A stretch of 64,000 nt of DNA, taken from contig NZ_FNBD01000001.1 in assembly GCF_900102165.1 (NCBI RefSeq), positions 648,882 through 712,881 of the forward strand, read 5' to 3'. Both the position numbers and the translations under genes were made by a program. Positions within the stretch are counted from its first letter, which is position 1. Each line of letters begins with the position of its first letter. Origin of the DNA: Cellulophaga baltica (GTDB taxonomy: Bacteria > Bacteroidota > Bacteroidia > Flavobacteriales > Flavobacteriaceae). Below are positions 25,984-35,082 of this stretch, piece by piece. Below the pieces are notes generated by a model. It did not search any database, had not been told where the DNA came from, and saw nothing but the letters and a program-made list of their open reading frames with translations.

Positions 25984-27554
25984 GTAAGATAATCCGCATT
26001 GGAACACGTGATAGTGAATTGGCACTATGGCAAGCAAAAACCGTACAGAAACAATTAAAAGAACAAGGATACCAATCGGTATTAGTTCCTGTTAAATCTA
26101 TAGGTGATTTGGTTTTAGACAAGCCACTTCATGAATTAGGTATTACGGGTGTCTTTACAAAAACATTAGACATTGCAATGCTTAAAGGCGAAATTGATAT
26201 TGCTGTACATTCTATGAAAGATGTACCAACGGTATTGCCAAAAGGTATTGTACAAGCTGCTGTTTTAAAGCGCGGTAATTACATGGATATTTTAGCTTTT
26301 AAAAATAACGAAGAGTTTCTTGGACAGAAAGAAGCGGTTATTGCCACCGGAAGCTTACGAAGAAAAGCACAATGGCTTAATAGATACCCAAGTCATGAGA
26401 TTGTAGACTTACGTGGTAACGTTCAAACAAGAGCAGAGAAACTAGACAACAATGACTGGAACGGCGCCATATTTGCGGCAGCTGGTCTAGAACGTGTTGG
26501 TTTAGAATTTGAAAATACTATAGGATTAACATGGATGGTTCCTGCCCCTGCTCAAGGTGCAGTGGTTGTCGTTGCTTTAGAAGATGATGAGTTTTCTAAA
26601 AATGCATGTAAGGAATTAAACCATAAAGAAACTGAAATCTGTACTACTTTAGAACGTAAGTTCTTAAACCTTTTAGAAGGTGGTTGTACCGCTCCTATTG
26701 GAGCCTTAGCTATAATTAAGGATACCAATATAAGTTTAAAAGGAGTTTTACTAAGTGTTGACGGAAAGAAAAAAATTGAAGTAGAGTTCACCTCAAAATT
26801 AGGCAAACACGAAAACTTAGCCGAAGCATGTGTAGAACGCATATTTAGCCGTGGTGGAAAATTACTAATGAGTGAAATTGCAGGAATCACGAAAGAACCT
26901 GTTGTTTTCTCTACTAAAAAATTAACTACGGAACAAGCAGAGCGTTTTGATTCTAAAATAGCGGTGGCTTCAGAAGATTTTATTCAAATTAGCTTAAATA
27001 GAATTCCAAGACTTACCTTAAAGGCAGCGCATAAAAACGTAATAATTACAAGCCAAAATGCTGTTGAAGCGTTAATTGCTAGTATCAATCCTGAAGAGCT
27101 TAAATTTGAAAATATCTATTGCGTGGGTCGTAAAACCAAGCGCTTAATAGAAAGAAGAATTGGAAAGGTTACTCATTTTGAAAGCAGTGCAAAAGAGCTA
27201 GCAGACTACCTCGTAGAACACATAGATGGAACTACAGCAAGCTATTTCTGTAGCAATATACGCTTAGATGAATTACCTAGCATCTTAGCAGAGCATAGAA
27301 TTGAACTTACCGAGATAGAAGCCTATAGCACCAAAAAATCACCCGTAAAAGTAGCAAACTCTATAAAAGGCGTGCTCTTTTACAGCCCTTCTACTATAGA
27401 CAGCTATCTTCAAGAAAATACTTCTGATGTAGTTGCTTATTGTATTGGAGACACTACAGCTACGGAAGCTAAAAAACATTTCTCAAAAGTTCACACCGCT
27501 AAAATGCCTACCTTAGAGTCTGTTATTGACTTAGTTAATAAAGACTACGAGTAA
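25980..27554 (+). CDS. hemC: Porphobilinogen deaminase fused to uroporphyrinogen-III synthase
   Basis: 524 residues, against about 310 for HemC alone. Residues 1-305 are porphobilinogen deaminase (hydroxymethylbilane synthase): RIGTRDSELALWQA, HSMKDVPT, ATGSLRRKAQ, LRGNVQTR, and LEGGCTAPIGA with Cys236, the dipyrromethane cofactor attachment site. Residues 310-524 look like uroporphyrinogen-III synthase (HemD): IITSQNAVEALI, IYCVGRKTKRL, VLFYSPSTIDSYL and YCIGDTTATEAKK. One polypeptide would thus make hydroxymethylbilane and close it to uroporphyrinogen III. The start overlaps the hemA stop (ATGA). The HemD assignment is somewhat less sure because HemD is poorly conserved. The Trk genes follow 15 bp later. 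Confidence 0.93.
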   Translation: MSKIIRIGTRDSELALWQAKTVQKQLKEQGYQSVLVPVKSIGDLVLDKPLHELGITGVFTKTLDIAMLKGEIDIAVHSMKDVPTVLPKGIVQAAVLKRGNYMDILAFKNNEEFLGQKEAVIATGSLRRKAQWLNRYPSHEIVDLRGNVQTRAEKLDNNDWNGAIFAAAGLERVGLEFENTIGLTWMVPAPAQGAVVVVALEDDEFSKNACKELNHKETEICTTLERKFLNLLEGGCTAPIGALAIIKDTNISLKGVLLSVDGKKKIEVEFTSKLGKHENLAEACVERIFSRGGKLLMSEIAGITKEPVVFSTKKLTTEQAERFDSKIAVASEDFIQISLNRIPRLTLKAAHKNVIITSQNAVEALIASINPEELKFENIYCVGRKTKRLIERRIGKVTHFESSAKELADYLVEHIDGTTASYFCSNIRLDELPSILAEHRIELTEIEAYSTKKSPVKVANSIKGVLFYSPSTIDSYLQENTSDVVAYCIGDTTATEAKKHFSKVHTAKMPTLESVIDLVNKDYE

Positions 27555-27569
27555 TTTAGACCGTTAATC

Positions 27570-29318
27570 ATGTGGAATAAAGTCAGGTTATCTAGCCTTG
27601 CCGTTCTATTCTTAGATCTTGGCTTGGTAATCTTTTTAATTTACGACTTTGGTTTTAAAGACTACCAGGATTTAAGACAGTACAAATTAATTGTGCTGCC
27701 CACCTTAGTATTAGCGTTAATCCTATTTAATCTCTATAAGTATAGGCTTTTTAAAAGGCAGCGCAAATCAAACATTAGCCCCAAAATAAATCTTTACTAC
27801 CTCTCCCTACTCGTTATAGTAGAAGTGGTTACTATCATTAGCGATTTTGAAATCTCTTTGTTTGATAGTTTTTTCAATCTGCGTTATGTTATTGAGTACG
27901 GCCTTTTATTTTACTTTTTCATTCGAATCTCCTTTTTGGTACGTAAAATATATGCCATCTATTTTAACCCTGCGATTTTGTTTGTTGGAAGTTTTGCCAT
28001 CATCGCATTAGGAGGAACATTTTTATTAATGCTACCAGCCTCTACTACTCATGGCATATCATTTATAGACGCTTTGTTTACCGCCACAAGTGCTACCTCT
28101 GTTACCGGATTAATTGTAGTAGATACTGCCAAAGATTTTACGTCTTTTGGGCAAACGGTTATCATGGTAGTTTTTCAATTAGGAGGCTTGGGGATGTTAA
28201 CGTTTACTTCCTTTTTTGCTTATTTTTTCAAAACAGGATCCTCGTTTAGAGAAAGTCTTTATATGAAAGACATTATGGGAAATAATGATGAACTAGGCGG
28301 AATCATGAAAAGAGTAATGCAAGTTGTTGCTTTTTCATTGCTAGTTGAAGCATTGGGCGCTGTTTTGATTTACACCTCCTTACCCAATTCTGACACCATA
28401 CCCAATCAAGGATTTTTTGCCGTATTTCATGCCGTATCAGCATATTGTAATGCAGGCTTCTCCTTAGAGTCAATGGGCTTGTATGATATTAATCTTAGGT
28501 TTAATTATTATTTACAATGGATACTAATGGCCCTCATCATTTTTGGAGGATTAGGGTACCACATTGCCTTTAATGTCATACAATACGTAAAAAGGTTTAT
28601 CACCAACCTCTTTAGATCTAAAAACAAAATTTTTATCTCTAGAGTCATTCTACTGAATACCAAGATTGTCTTATACACTTCCGCTCTACTAGTTGTTTGC
28701 GGAACCGGATTTTTCTTAATTTCTGAGCAACATACCAATTTAATAGAACATACCACTTGGTTTGGAAAATTAACTACCTCGTTATTCTCTTCTGTAACCG
28801 CAAGAACAGCGGGGTTTAACACCGTAGACTATGCTAATTTTAGTATTCCAGGCATCCTGTTTATGATATTTCTGATGTGGATAGGAGCATCACCCGCCTC
28901 TACCGGTGGAGGAATTAAAACCACTACGTTTGCCATTGCCACATTGAACGTGTTTTTTGTTGCTAAAGACCAACCATATATAGAAATAGGGACACGAAGA
29001 ATCGCAGCACAATCTGTACGTAGAGCTTTTGCTATTATGGCTATTTCATTAGCTAGTATTGGAACAGGTATCTTATTTTTGCTCATATTTAACCCAGAAT
29101 TTAGTTTGCTACAAATAGCCTTTGAAGTATTTTCTGCCTTTAGTACCGTTGGTGTATCTATGGGAATTACCGCTTCACTTTCAGACCTAAGTAAGTTGGT
29201 CTTAATTTTATTGATGTTTTTAGGAAGAATAGGTCTTTTAAATTTAATGATTGGATTATTGAAAAATGTGAGTCAGGCAGACTATAGTTATCCTGAAGAA
29301 AATATATTAATAAATTAA
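27570..29318 (+). CDS. Potassium transporter channel subunit, TrkH/KtrB family
   Basis: 582 residues, longer than typical KtrB (about 450), because of a roughly 130-residue N-terminal extension with about four extra hydrophobic helices. The four pore-loop repeats are visible: TSATSVTGLIVVDTA, SAYCNAGFSLES, VTARTAGFNTVDY and FEVFSAFSTVGVSMG. The conserved Gly residues form the K+ selectivity filter. Together with the next gene (RCK/TrkA-type regulator, 14 bp downstream) it forms a K+ uptake system. Its place inside the hem block is notable, and co-transcription with hemA/hemC is likely given the 15-bp gap. Confidence 0.93.
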   Translation: MWNKVRLSSLAVLFLDLGLVIFLIYDFGFKDYQDLRQYKLIVLPTLVLALILFNLYKYRLFKRQRKSNISPKINLYYLSLLVIVEVVTIISDFEISLFDSFFNLRYVIEYGLLFYFFIRISFLVRKIYAIYFNPAILFVGSFAIIALGGTFLLMLPASTTHGISFIDALFTATSATSVTGLIVVDTAKDFTSFGQTVIMVVFQLGGLGMLTFTSFFAYFFKTGSSFRESLYMKDIMGNNDELGGIMKRVMQVVAFSLLVEALGAVLIYTSLPNSDTIPNQGFFAVFHAVSAYCNAGFSLESMGLYDINLRFNYYLQWILMALIIFGGLGYHIAFNVIQYVKRFITNLFRSKNKIFISRVILLNTKIVLYTSALLVVCGTGFFLISEQHTNLIEHTTWFGKLTTSLFSSVTARTAGFNTVDYANFSIPGILFMIFLMWIGASPASTGGGIKTTTFAIATLNVFFVAKDQPYIEIGTRRIAAQSVRRAFAIMAISLASIGTGILFLLIFNPEFSLLQIAFEVFSAFSTVGVSMGITASLSDLSKLVLILLMFLGRIGLLNLMIGLLKNVSQADYSYPEENILIN

Positions 29319-29332
29319 CCAAAATTGCTCGT

Positions 29333-30013
29333 ATGAAAATTATAGTTATCGGACTTGGAAATTTTGGAATGTCGGCCGCCATCAACCTATCAAACACTAA
29401 CAATGAAGTGATTGCGGTAGATGTGGACCCTGAGAAAATCAGTCAAATAAAAGATCAAGTTGCACATGCAGTAGCCTTTGATGCCAAAAAAGAATCTGCG
29501 TATAACTCACTACCCTTAAAAAATACAGATTTAGTTATTATTGCTATTGGAGATAGAAACGGTACGGCTATTATGAGTACCGCCATTATAAAGAAATTAA
29601 CCAATGCTAAAATAATTGCTAGGGCGTCTTCCCCTATTGAAGATACCATCTTACAAGCCATGGGTGTAGATCAAATTATACATCCTGAAAGAGAATTTGC
29701 AGAGAAATTCACAAAAACCATTAATTTAGATGGGAGCATTGATAATTTTGAAGTAGATGAGGACCATTTAGTTTCGGAAATTGAAGTCCCGAAAGACCTG
29801 ATAGGCACAACTATACTAGCCTCTAAATTTAGAGAAAATTACGATGTAAATATTATTACAATCATACGGCAACAAAAAAAGAAAAACATTTTAGGAAGTA
29901 CCTACACGAAGAAAGACGTACTAGGCACACCAGATCCTAACACCGTTTTACAAAAAGGAGATATCCTTGTTGTATTCGGTAAGGACAAAAATATCAAAAG
30001 AATATTAAAATAA
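29333..30013 (+). CDS. Potassium uptake regulator, KtrA/TrkA RCK protein
   Basis: 226 residues. An N-terminal RCK Rossmann domain starts KIIVIGLGNFGMSAAINLS, with the acidic VIAVDVDPEKI at the nucleotide site, and runs to about residue 135. A C-terminal RCK_C domain (about 145-226) ends GDILVVFGKDKNIKRIL. One RCK pair is the KtrA size; TrkA has two. The protein is a cytoplasmic octameric ring that gates the TrkH/KtrB channel encoded upstream in response to nucleotides. Confidence 0.93.
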   Translation: MKIIVIGLGNFGMSAAINLSNTNNEVIAVDVDPEKISQIKDQVAHAVAFDAKKESAYNSLPLKNTDLVIIAIGDRNGTAIMSTAIIKKLTNAKIIARASSPIEDTILQAMGVDQIIHPEREFAEKFTKTINLDGSIDNFEVDEDHLVSEIEVPKDLIGTTILASKFRENYDVNIITIIRQQKKKNILGSTYTKKDVLGTPDPNTVLQKGDILVVFGKDKNIKRILK

Positions 30014-30049
30014 TTTATACCAATTGTTTTTTTCTAATAAATTAAACCT

Positions 30050-30421
30050 ATGCTACACGCAATTCATCCTAAATTACCGATGCGCAATAAAACTGTAACA
30101 AAACAGTACTACATTGACCAATTAGGCTTTAATGAACTGGGCACTGTAGCGTATGATGATTATCTTATGATTAGTAAAGATGCTATAGAGATTCATTTTT
30201 TTAAGTTTGAAGCACTTAAACCCAAGGAAAATTACGGACAAGTATACATAAGAACAACTAACATTACTAAATTATACCAAACGTTTTTAAATAAGAAAAT
30301 TTCTATTCACCCTAACGGTTCCTTAAATTTGAAACCTTGGGGACTAAAAGAATTTTCAATCTTAGATCCTGATCATAATTTAATAACCTTTGGAGAACAA
30401 CTATTAAAAAATAGCTTATAA
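30050..30421 (+). CDS. Glyoxalase/bleomycin-resistance fold protein
   Basis: 123 residues with the vicinal-oxygen-chelate pattern of one short protein: [20 protein letters not shown], an [10 protein letters not shown] strand, and a C-terminal [17 protein letters not shown]. The family includes bleomycin-binding proteins, glyoxalases and related enzymes; this single-domain version fits a small-molecule-binding protein. The function is unknown. It lies 1 bp before hemE, so it is in the same transcript; a haem-related role is not supported by sequence. Confidence 0.85.
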   Translation: MLHAIHPKLPMRNKTVTKQYYIDQLGFNELGTVAYDDYLMISKDAIEIHFFKFEALKPKENYGQVYIRTTNITKLYQTFLNKKISIHPNGSLNLKPWGLKEFSILDPDHNLITFGEQLLKNSL

Positions 30422-30422
30422 C

Positions 30423-31448
30423 ATGATAAAAAACGATTTATTCTTACGCGCATTAAAAGGAGAAACAGTAGAACGTCCACCTGTATGGATGATGCGCCAA
30501 GCAGGTAGGTATTTACCTGAATTCATGGAAATTAAAAAAGAATATGATTTCTTTACAAGATGTCAAACTCCGGAGTTAGCCTCTGAAATCACCGTACAAC
30601 CAATTCGCAGATATGGCATGGATGCCGCTATTTTATTCTCTGATATCTTAGTGATCCCGCAGGCGATGAACATAGAGGTACAAATGAAGCCAGACTTTGG
30701 CCCGTATTTACCAAACCCTATTCGCACACAAAAAGATGTAGACGCTGTTATTGTTCCGGATGTAGAGATAGCCTTAGACTATGTAATGAAAGCTATTAAG
30801 GCCACTAAAGAGAAATTGAATGACGAAGTACCCTTAATTGGATTTGCGGGCTCTCCGTGGACTATTTTGTGTTATTGCGTTCAAGGCCAGGGAAGCAAGA
30901 ATTTTGATAAAGCTAAAGAATTTTGTTTTATGCAACCTCTTGCAGCACACCAATTGCTACAAAAAATCACAGATACCACTATAGCCTACTTAAAAGCAAA
31001 AGTAAAGGCGGGTGTTAATGCCGTTCAGGTATTTGATTCCTGGGGCGGAATGCTATCGCCTACAGATTATACCGAATTTTCATGGAACTATATTCAACAA
31101 ATCATAGATGCTTTAAAAGAAGAAACGCCAGTGATTGTTTTCGGAAAAGGTTGTTGGTTTGCTCTAGGTGATATGGCAAAATCCGGTGCAGCTGCCTTAG
31201 GTGTTGACTGGACCTGCTCTGCTAGAAATGCACGTTACCTAACAGGTGGGAATATTACCTTACAAGGAAATTTTGATCCTGCACGTTTGCTTTCAACACC
31301 AGCGGACATCAAAAGAATGGTTACCCAAATGATTAATGAATTTGGTAAAGATAAATATGTGGTGAATCTTGGTCATGGTATTTTGCCAAATGTTCCTGTA
31401 GATAATGCTAGAGCATTTATAGATGCCGTTAAAGAATACAAAGGATAA
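30423..31448 (+). CDS. hemE: Uroporphyrinogen decarboxylase
   Basis: 341 residues, full length. The diagnostic motif [17 protein letters not shown] near residue 20 provides conserved Arg and Asp/Glu residues. [12 protein letters not shown] and [18 protein letters not shown] follow, and the C-terminal [12 protein letters not shown] completes the barrel. It decarboxylates the four acetate side chains of uroporphyrinogen III to give coproporphyrinogen III. The gene starts 1 bp after the glyoxalase-fold gene and is followed 59 bp later by the EI24 protein. Confidence 0.97.
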   Translation: MIKNDLFLRALKGETVERPPVWMMRQAGRYLPEFMEIKKEYDFFTRCQTPELASEITVQPIRRYGMDAAILFSDILVIPQAMNIEVQMKPDFGPYLPNPIRTQKDVDAVIVPDVEIALDYVMKAIKATKEKLNDEVPLIGFAGSPWTILCYCVQGQGSKNFDKAKEFCFMQPLAAHQLLQKITDTTIAYLKAKVKAGVNAVQVFDSWGGMLSPTDYTEFSWNYIQQIIDALKEETPVIVFGKGCWFALGDMAKSGAAALGVDWTCSARNARYLTGGNITLQGNFDPARLLSTPADIKRMVTQMINEFGKDKYVVNLGHGILPNVPVDNARAFIDAVKEYKG

Positions 31449-31507
31449 AATATTAGTTGCTATTATAATTGTTAGATTTATAGAACCGAACCTTAAAAAG
31501 TAAGCGT

Positions 31508-32272
31508 ATGTTAAAAAATATTCTATTAGGTATAAAATCATATTCCGGCACATTTAAACTCATGAAAGAGCTTAAACTATGGAAGTATTTTTTTATACCA
31601 ATGGTTATTAGTTTAATCACAGCATCGCTTATAGGAGTGGCTGCTTGGAGCCTATCAAGTAGTTTTGGAGAATTTATAGCTACTTTGTGGATTTGGGATT
31701 TTGGTAAAGATACCTTCACCTCTATCTCCACATTATTTAGTGGACTCATAATTCTAGTCTTAGGTTTTATCCTTTACAAGCATATTGTAATGGCGCTTTC
31801 CGCACCGTTTATGAGCCCAGTTTCCGAAAAAATTGAAGCACATTTAACAGGTGTTGAAAATCATGATCACAAAAAGACATCGTTTAATGAACAATTATGG
31901 CGCGGAATAAAAATCAATATTAGAAATTTAGGAAAAGAACTATTATATACCCTTCCATTGCTATTATTGAAACTCATTCCAGTAGTCAACATATTTTCAG
32001 CAATAGCGCTCTTTCTGTTACAAGCCTATTATGCAGGTTTTGGTAGTATGGATTACACCCTAGAACGTCATTTTAATTATAAAGATAGTATAGATTTTGT
32101 ACGAAAAAATAGAGGAGCTGCCATAGGAAATGGAATAATTTTTATGCTGTTTTTATTTATACCTGTAATTGGTATCATCATCGTCCTACCACTTTCAGTT
32201 ACTGCCGCATCAATAAAAACAATCGGTATAATACAAAAAAACCAATTAGAACAAAATATTATAAATAATTAA
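31508..32272 (+). CDS. EI24/CysZ-like membrane protein
   Basis: 254 residues with about four to five membrane segments (about 25-50, 72-98, 140-172 and 205-235) and the EI24 family feature FSAIALFLLQAYYAGFGSMDY with YTLERHFNYKDSIDFVRKN. CysZ members take up sulfate, but EI24-domain proteins of Bacteroidota are not characterised, so no substrate is assigned. The gene lies in the hem-gene run between hemE and an acetyltransferase. Confidence 0.85.
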   Translation: MLKNILLGIKSYSGTFKLMKELKLWKYFFIPMVISLITASLIGVAAWSLSSSFGEFIATLWIWDFGKDTFTSISTLFSGLIILVLGFILYKHIVMALSAPFMSPVSEKIEAHLTGVENHDHKKTSFNEQLWRGIKINIRNLGKELLYTLPLLLLKLIPVVNIFSAIALFLLQAYYAGFGSMDYTLERHFNYKDSIDFVRKNRGAAIGNGIIFMLFLFIPVIGIIIVLPLSVTAASIKTIGIIQKNQLEQNIINN

Positions 32273-32312
32273 ATTATAGTACGTTACATACATTTAATTA
32301 AACAACTAAATT

Positions 32313-32852
32313 ATGATAATTGATTGCGAAACACATACTATAGAAAGCATTTCAATGAAGGATAATTGGAGAATTTGTAATTTTGCAGTAACGAATACAG
32401 ACCGGCTAAAGCGCTATTTTCCGAAAACCCTAAAACAAAATCTGACACCAACCCTTTCAGAAATATTTGTTTCCCAAAAAGTTAAAGACTTTAAAGACAA
32501 AACAGAATTTCTTTTTACTTTAAAAGAAAAAGAGAAGAGGACGATTATAGGTTTGGTTTACGTAAAAAATATAGATTACGAAATAAAGCGTGCAGAATTG
32601 GCTTATGGTATTGATTATGAATATGAAGGCAAAGGAATTACCTCTAAAACCGTACGGTATATTTCTGATTGGGCAAATAAAGAATTAGGAATAGAAACGT
32701 TACAAATAATTGCCCACAAAACAAATACAGGTAGCGTAAAGGTGGCAGAAAACAACCATTATGTTTGGGTAAAAACACTGCCAAAAGAACACACACCACC
32801 AAATGAAGCTCCGTTAGATATGGAACTATATGAATTACATTATGAAAGATAA
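32313..32852 (+). CDS. GNAT-family N-acetyltransferase (RimJ/RimL-like)
   Basis: 179 residues with the GNAT pattern of a ribosomal-protein or small-molecule acetyltransferase. Beta strands include RTIIGLVYVKNID and RAELAYGIDYEYEGKGI, and the C-terminal half has LGIETLQIIAHKTNTGSVKVAENNHY (quoted in part). It should transfer acetyl from acetyl-CoA to an amine of an unknown target. Its last 11 bases overlap the start of hemF, so the two genes are translationally coupled. Confidence 0.88.
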   Translation: MIIDCETHTIESISMKDNWRICNFAVTNTDRLKRYFPKTLKQNLTPTLSEIFVSQKVKDFKDKTEFLFTLKEKEKRTIIGLVYVKNIDYEIKRAELAYGIDYEYEGKGITSKTVRYISDWANKELGIETLQIIAHKTNTGSVKVAENNHYVWVKTLPKEHTPPNEAPLDMELYELHYER

Positions 32853-33744
32853 GTTTTACGCATATATTCAAACATTACAAGATACCATTACCTCAAAATT
32901 AGAAGAAGTAGATGGGGCTGTAAAATTTCAAGAAGATATTTGGGAACGTCCAGAAGGTGGTGGTGGCAGAACACGTGTCATAGAAAATGGCGCTGTTTTT
33001 GAAAAAGGAGGTGTCAATATCTCTGGTGTACATGGCGCCCTACCAGAAAGTATGCAAAAATATTTTGGCGTAAAAGATGCCGACTTTTTTGCTTGTGGAC
33101 TAAGTTTAGTACTGCATCCAAAAAACCCAATGGTACCAACAGTGCATGCCAATTGGCGTTATTTTGAAATGTATGATAAAGAAGGTACTATTGTAGATCA
33201 ATGGTTTGGCGGTGGTCAAGACCTAACACCTTATTATCTTTTTGAAGAAGATGCCGTGCATTTTCATTCGACATGCAAGAAGGTATGTGATGCTCATAAT
33301 CCTGAATTTTACAGCAAGTATAAGAAACGATGCGACGAATATTTCTGGAACACCCATAGAGATGAAGGTCGTGGTCTAGGCGGACTCTTTTTTGATTACT
33401 GCAAAGCTACCGATGAGATGCAAATGCAAGACTGGTACAACTTTGTAACCGAAGTGGGCGATAGCTTCCTAGAAGCATATGTACCAATCGTTATAAAAAA
33501 TAAAGAAAAAGCGTACACCCCTGAACAACGTACGTGGCAAGAAATTCGTCGCGGGCGTTACGTTGAGTTTAATTTAGTACACGATAAAGGCACCTTGTTC
33601 GGACTAAAAACAAACGGGCGTATTGAAAGTATTTTAATGAGCCTACCACCGCACGTTCAGTGGGTGTATGATCATCAACCCGAAAAAGGTAGTGAAGAAG
33701 AAAAATTATTAGCTGTGCTTAAAAATCCTAAAGACTGGATTTAA
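32842..33744 (+). CDS. hemF: Oxygen-dependent coproporphyrinogen III oxidase
   Basis: 300 residues from ATG 32842 (MKDKFYAYIQ); an upstream in-frame ATG at 32830 is possible but lies further inside the preceding gene. Family motifs are GGGGRTRVIENG, HPKNPMVPTVHANWR, WFGGGQDLTPYY, HRDEGRGLGGLFFDY and the C-terminal GLKTNGRIESILMSLPP. It converts coproporphyrinogen III to protoporphyrinogen IX using O2 as oxidant, so it fits an aerobic organism; no oxygen-independent HemN is seen in the window. Its start overlaps the acetyltransferase stop. Confidence 0.97.
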   Translation: MKDKFYAYIQTLQDTITSKLEEVDGAVKFQEDIWERPEGGGGRTRVIENGAVFEKGGVNISGVHGALPESMQKYFGVKDADFFACGLSLVLHPKNPMVPTVHANWRYFEMYDKEGTIVDQWFGGGQDLTPYYLFEEDAVHFHSTCKKVCDAHNPEFYSKYKKRCDEYFWNTHRDEGRGLGGLFFDYCKATDEMQMQDWYNFVTEVGDSFLEAYVPIVIKNKEKAYTPEQRTWQEIRRGRYVEFNLVHDKGTLFGLKTNGRIESILMSLPPHVQWVYDHQPEKGSEEEKLLAVLKNPKDWI

Positions 33745-33771
33745 CCAATTCATATATCAAAATAAAATTAC

Positions 33772-35082
33772 ATGCTTGAAAGTTTATTAGAAGCCTTAAA
33801 GTTTTCCCCGAATAATGTTGCTCTAAAATTGCAAATTGCCAAGTTGTATGCGCAAAATGGTGATTATACCAATTGTGAGAAACAGCTTTATGAATGTATT
33901 GATCTAGATAGTACGCATAAAGATGCTAAATATGAATTAGCCAATTGTTTTTACAAGCAAGGAAAAACCTCAGCAGCAGAAGTGCTATTAGAGGAAATTA
34001 CCAAAAACTCCAATAACATTAAATACTTAGAGCTACTTTGCTATTGCCAATTAAAACAGGACAATTATAATGATGCTCAAGACACTTATAAAGACATTTT
34101 AACCATAGATCATTCTTACATCAACGAAGATTTTGATCGAAAACTCAAAATCACCACCACTTCTTCTTTTGATGACGATGACGACGATGATTTTGCAGAC
34201 GAGGATGCTATTTCATTTATGAAAAAGCCAGATGTTAGCTTCAAAGATATTGGAGGCATGCACAATGTGAAAAAAGAAATCTCCCTTAAAATCATTAAAC
34301 CTTTAGAACACAAAGATTTATACAAAGCCTACGGAAAGAAAATAGGAGGCGGTATATTGCTTTATGGTCCTCCAGGATGCGGTAAAACCCACTTAGCTAG
34401 AGCTACAGCGGGTGAAATAAATGCCAACTTTATTAACGTAGGAATCAATGATATCTTAGATATGTGGATCGGAAGCTCTGAGCGCAACCTACACGAGATA
34501 TTTGAGACGGCACGAGAGAACACTCCTTGCGTAATCTTTATTGATGAAATTGACGCGCTCGGCGCCAATAGAAACGATATGAACAAAAATTCTGGCAGAA
34601 CAGTAATCAACCAGTTTTTAGCAGAATTAGATGGTATTGATGCAGATAATGATGGAATTTTAGTGATCGGCGCTACAAATGCCCCGTGGTATTTAGACCC
34701 AGCGTTTAGAAGACCAGGGCGTTTTGACCGTATTATTTTCGTTTCGCCTCCAGATACCGAAGCACGCGAAGAAATATTTACCATTCAGCTAAAAGACAAG
34801 CCTATTGAGACTATTGATTATTCTTCATTAGCAAAAGTAACCAAAGAGTTTTCTGGTGCGGACATTAAAGCTACCATAGACGTGGCCATTGAGAGCAAAT
34901 TAGAAGAGGCTTTCAAAGACGGCATCCCAAAACCATTATCAACAAAAGATATTTTGAAGGCAGCAAAAAAAATGAAGGCAACCACTAAAGAATGGTTTAG
35001 TTCTGCTAAAAATTATGCATTGTACTCCAATGATGGCGGTCTATATGACGAAATACTGACATACTTAAACATCAAAAAATAA
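33772..35082 (+). CDS. TPR-AAA+ ATPase (Cdc48/FtsH-like AAA module)
   Basis: 436 residues. The first ~115 residues are TPR-like helical repeats. An Asp/Glu-rich linker follows (a run of six or seven Asp around 140). One AAA+ module occupies about 165-425: Walker A GPPGCGKTHLA, Walker B CVIFIDEIDALG, and the second region of homology RRPGRFDRIIF. A single AAA module with substrate-recruiting TPRs fits a protein-remodelling chaperone. Its stop codon overlaps the ATG of the next gene by one base (TAATG), so it works with that TPR membrane protein. No protease domain is present. Confidence 0.92.
   Translation: MLESLLEALKFSPNNVALKLQIAKLYAQNGDYTNCEKQLYECIDLDSTHKDAKYELANCFYKQGKTSAAEVLLEEITKNSNNIKYLELLCYCQLKQDNYNDAQDTYKDILTIDHSYINEDFDRKLKITTTSSFDDDDDDDFADEDAISFMKKPDVSFKDIGGMHNVKKEISLKIIKPLEHKDLYKAYGKKIGGGILLYGPPGCGKTHLARATAGEINANFINVGINDILDMWIGSSERNLHEIFETARENTPCVIFIDEIDALGANRNDMNKNSGRTVINQFLAELDGIDADNDGILVIGATNAPWYLDPAFRRPGRFDRIIFVSPPDTEAREEIFTIQLKDKPIETIDYSSLAKVTKEFSGADIKATIDVAIESKLEEAFKDGIPKPLSTKDILKAAKKMKATTKEWFSSAKNYALYSNDGGLYDEILTYLNIKK

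Noticed and set aside
31508-32272. Assigning the EI24 protein as the sulfate transporter CysZ
   Set aside because: The domain matches only broadly, and no cysteine or sulfate genes are nearby.
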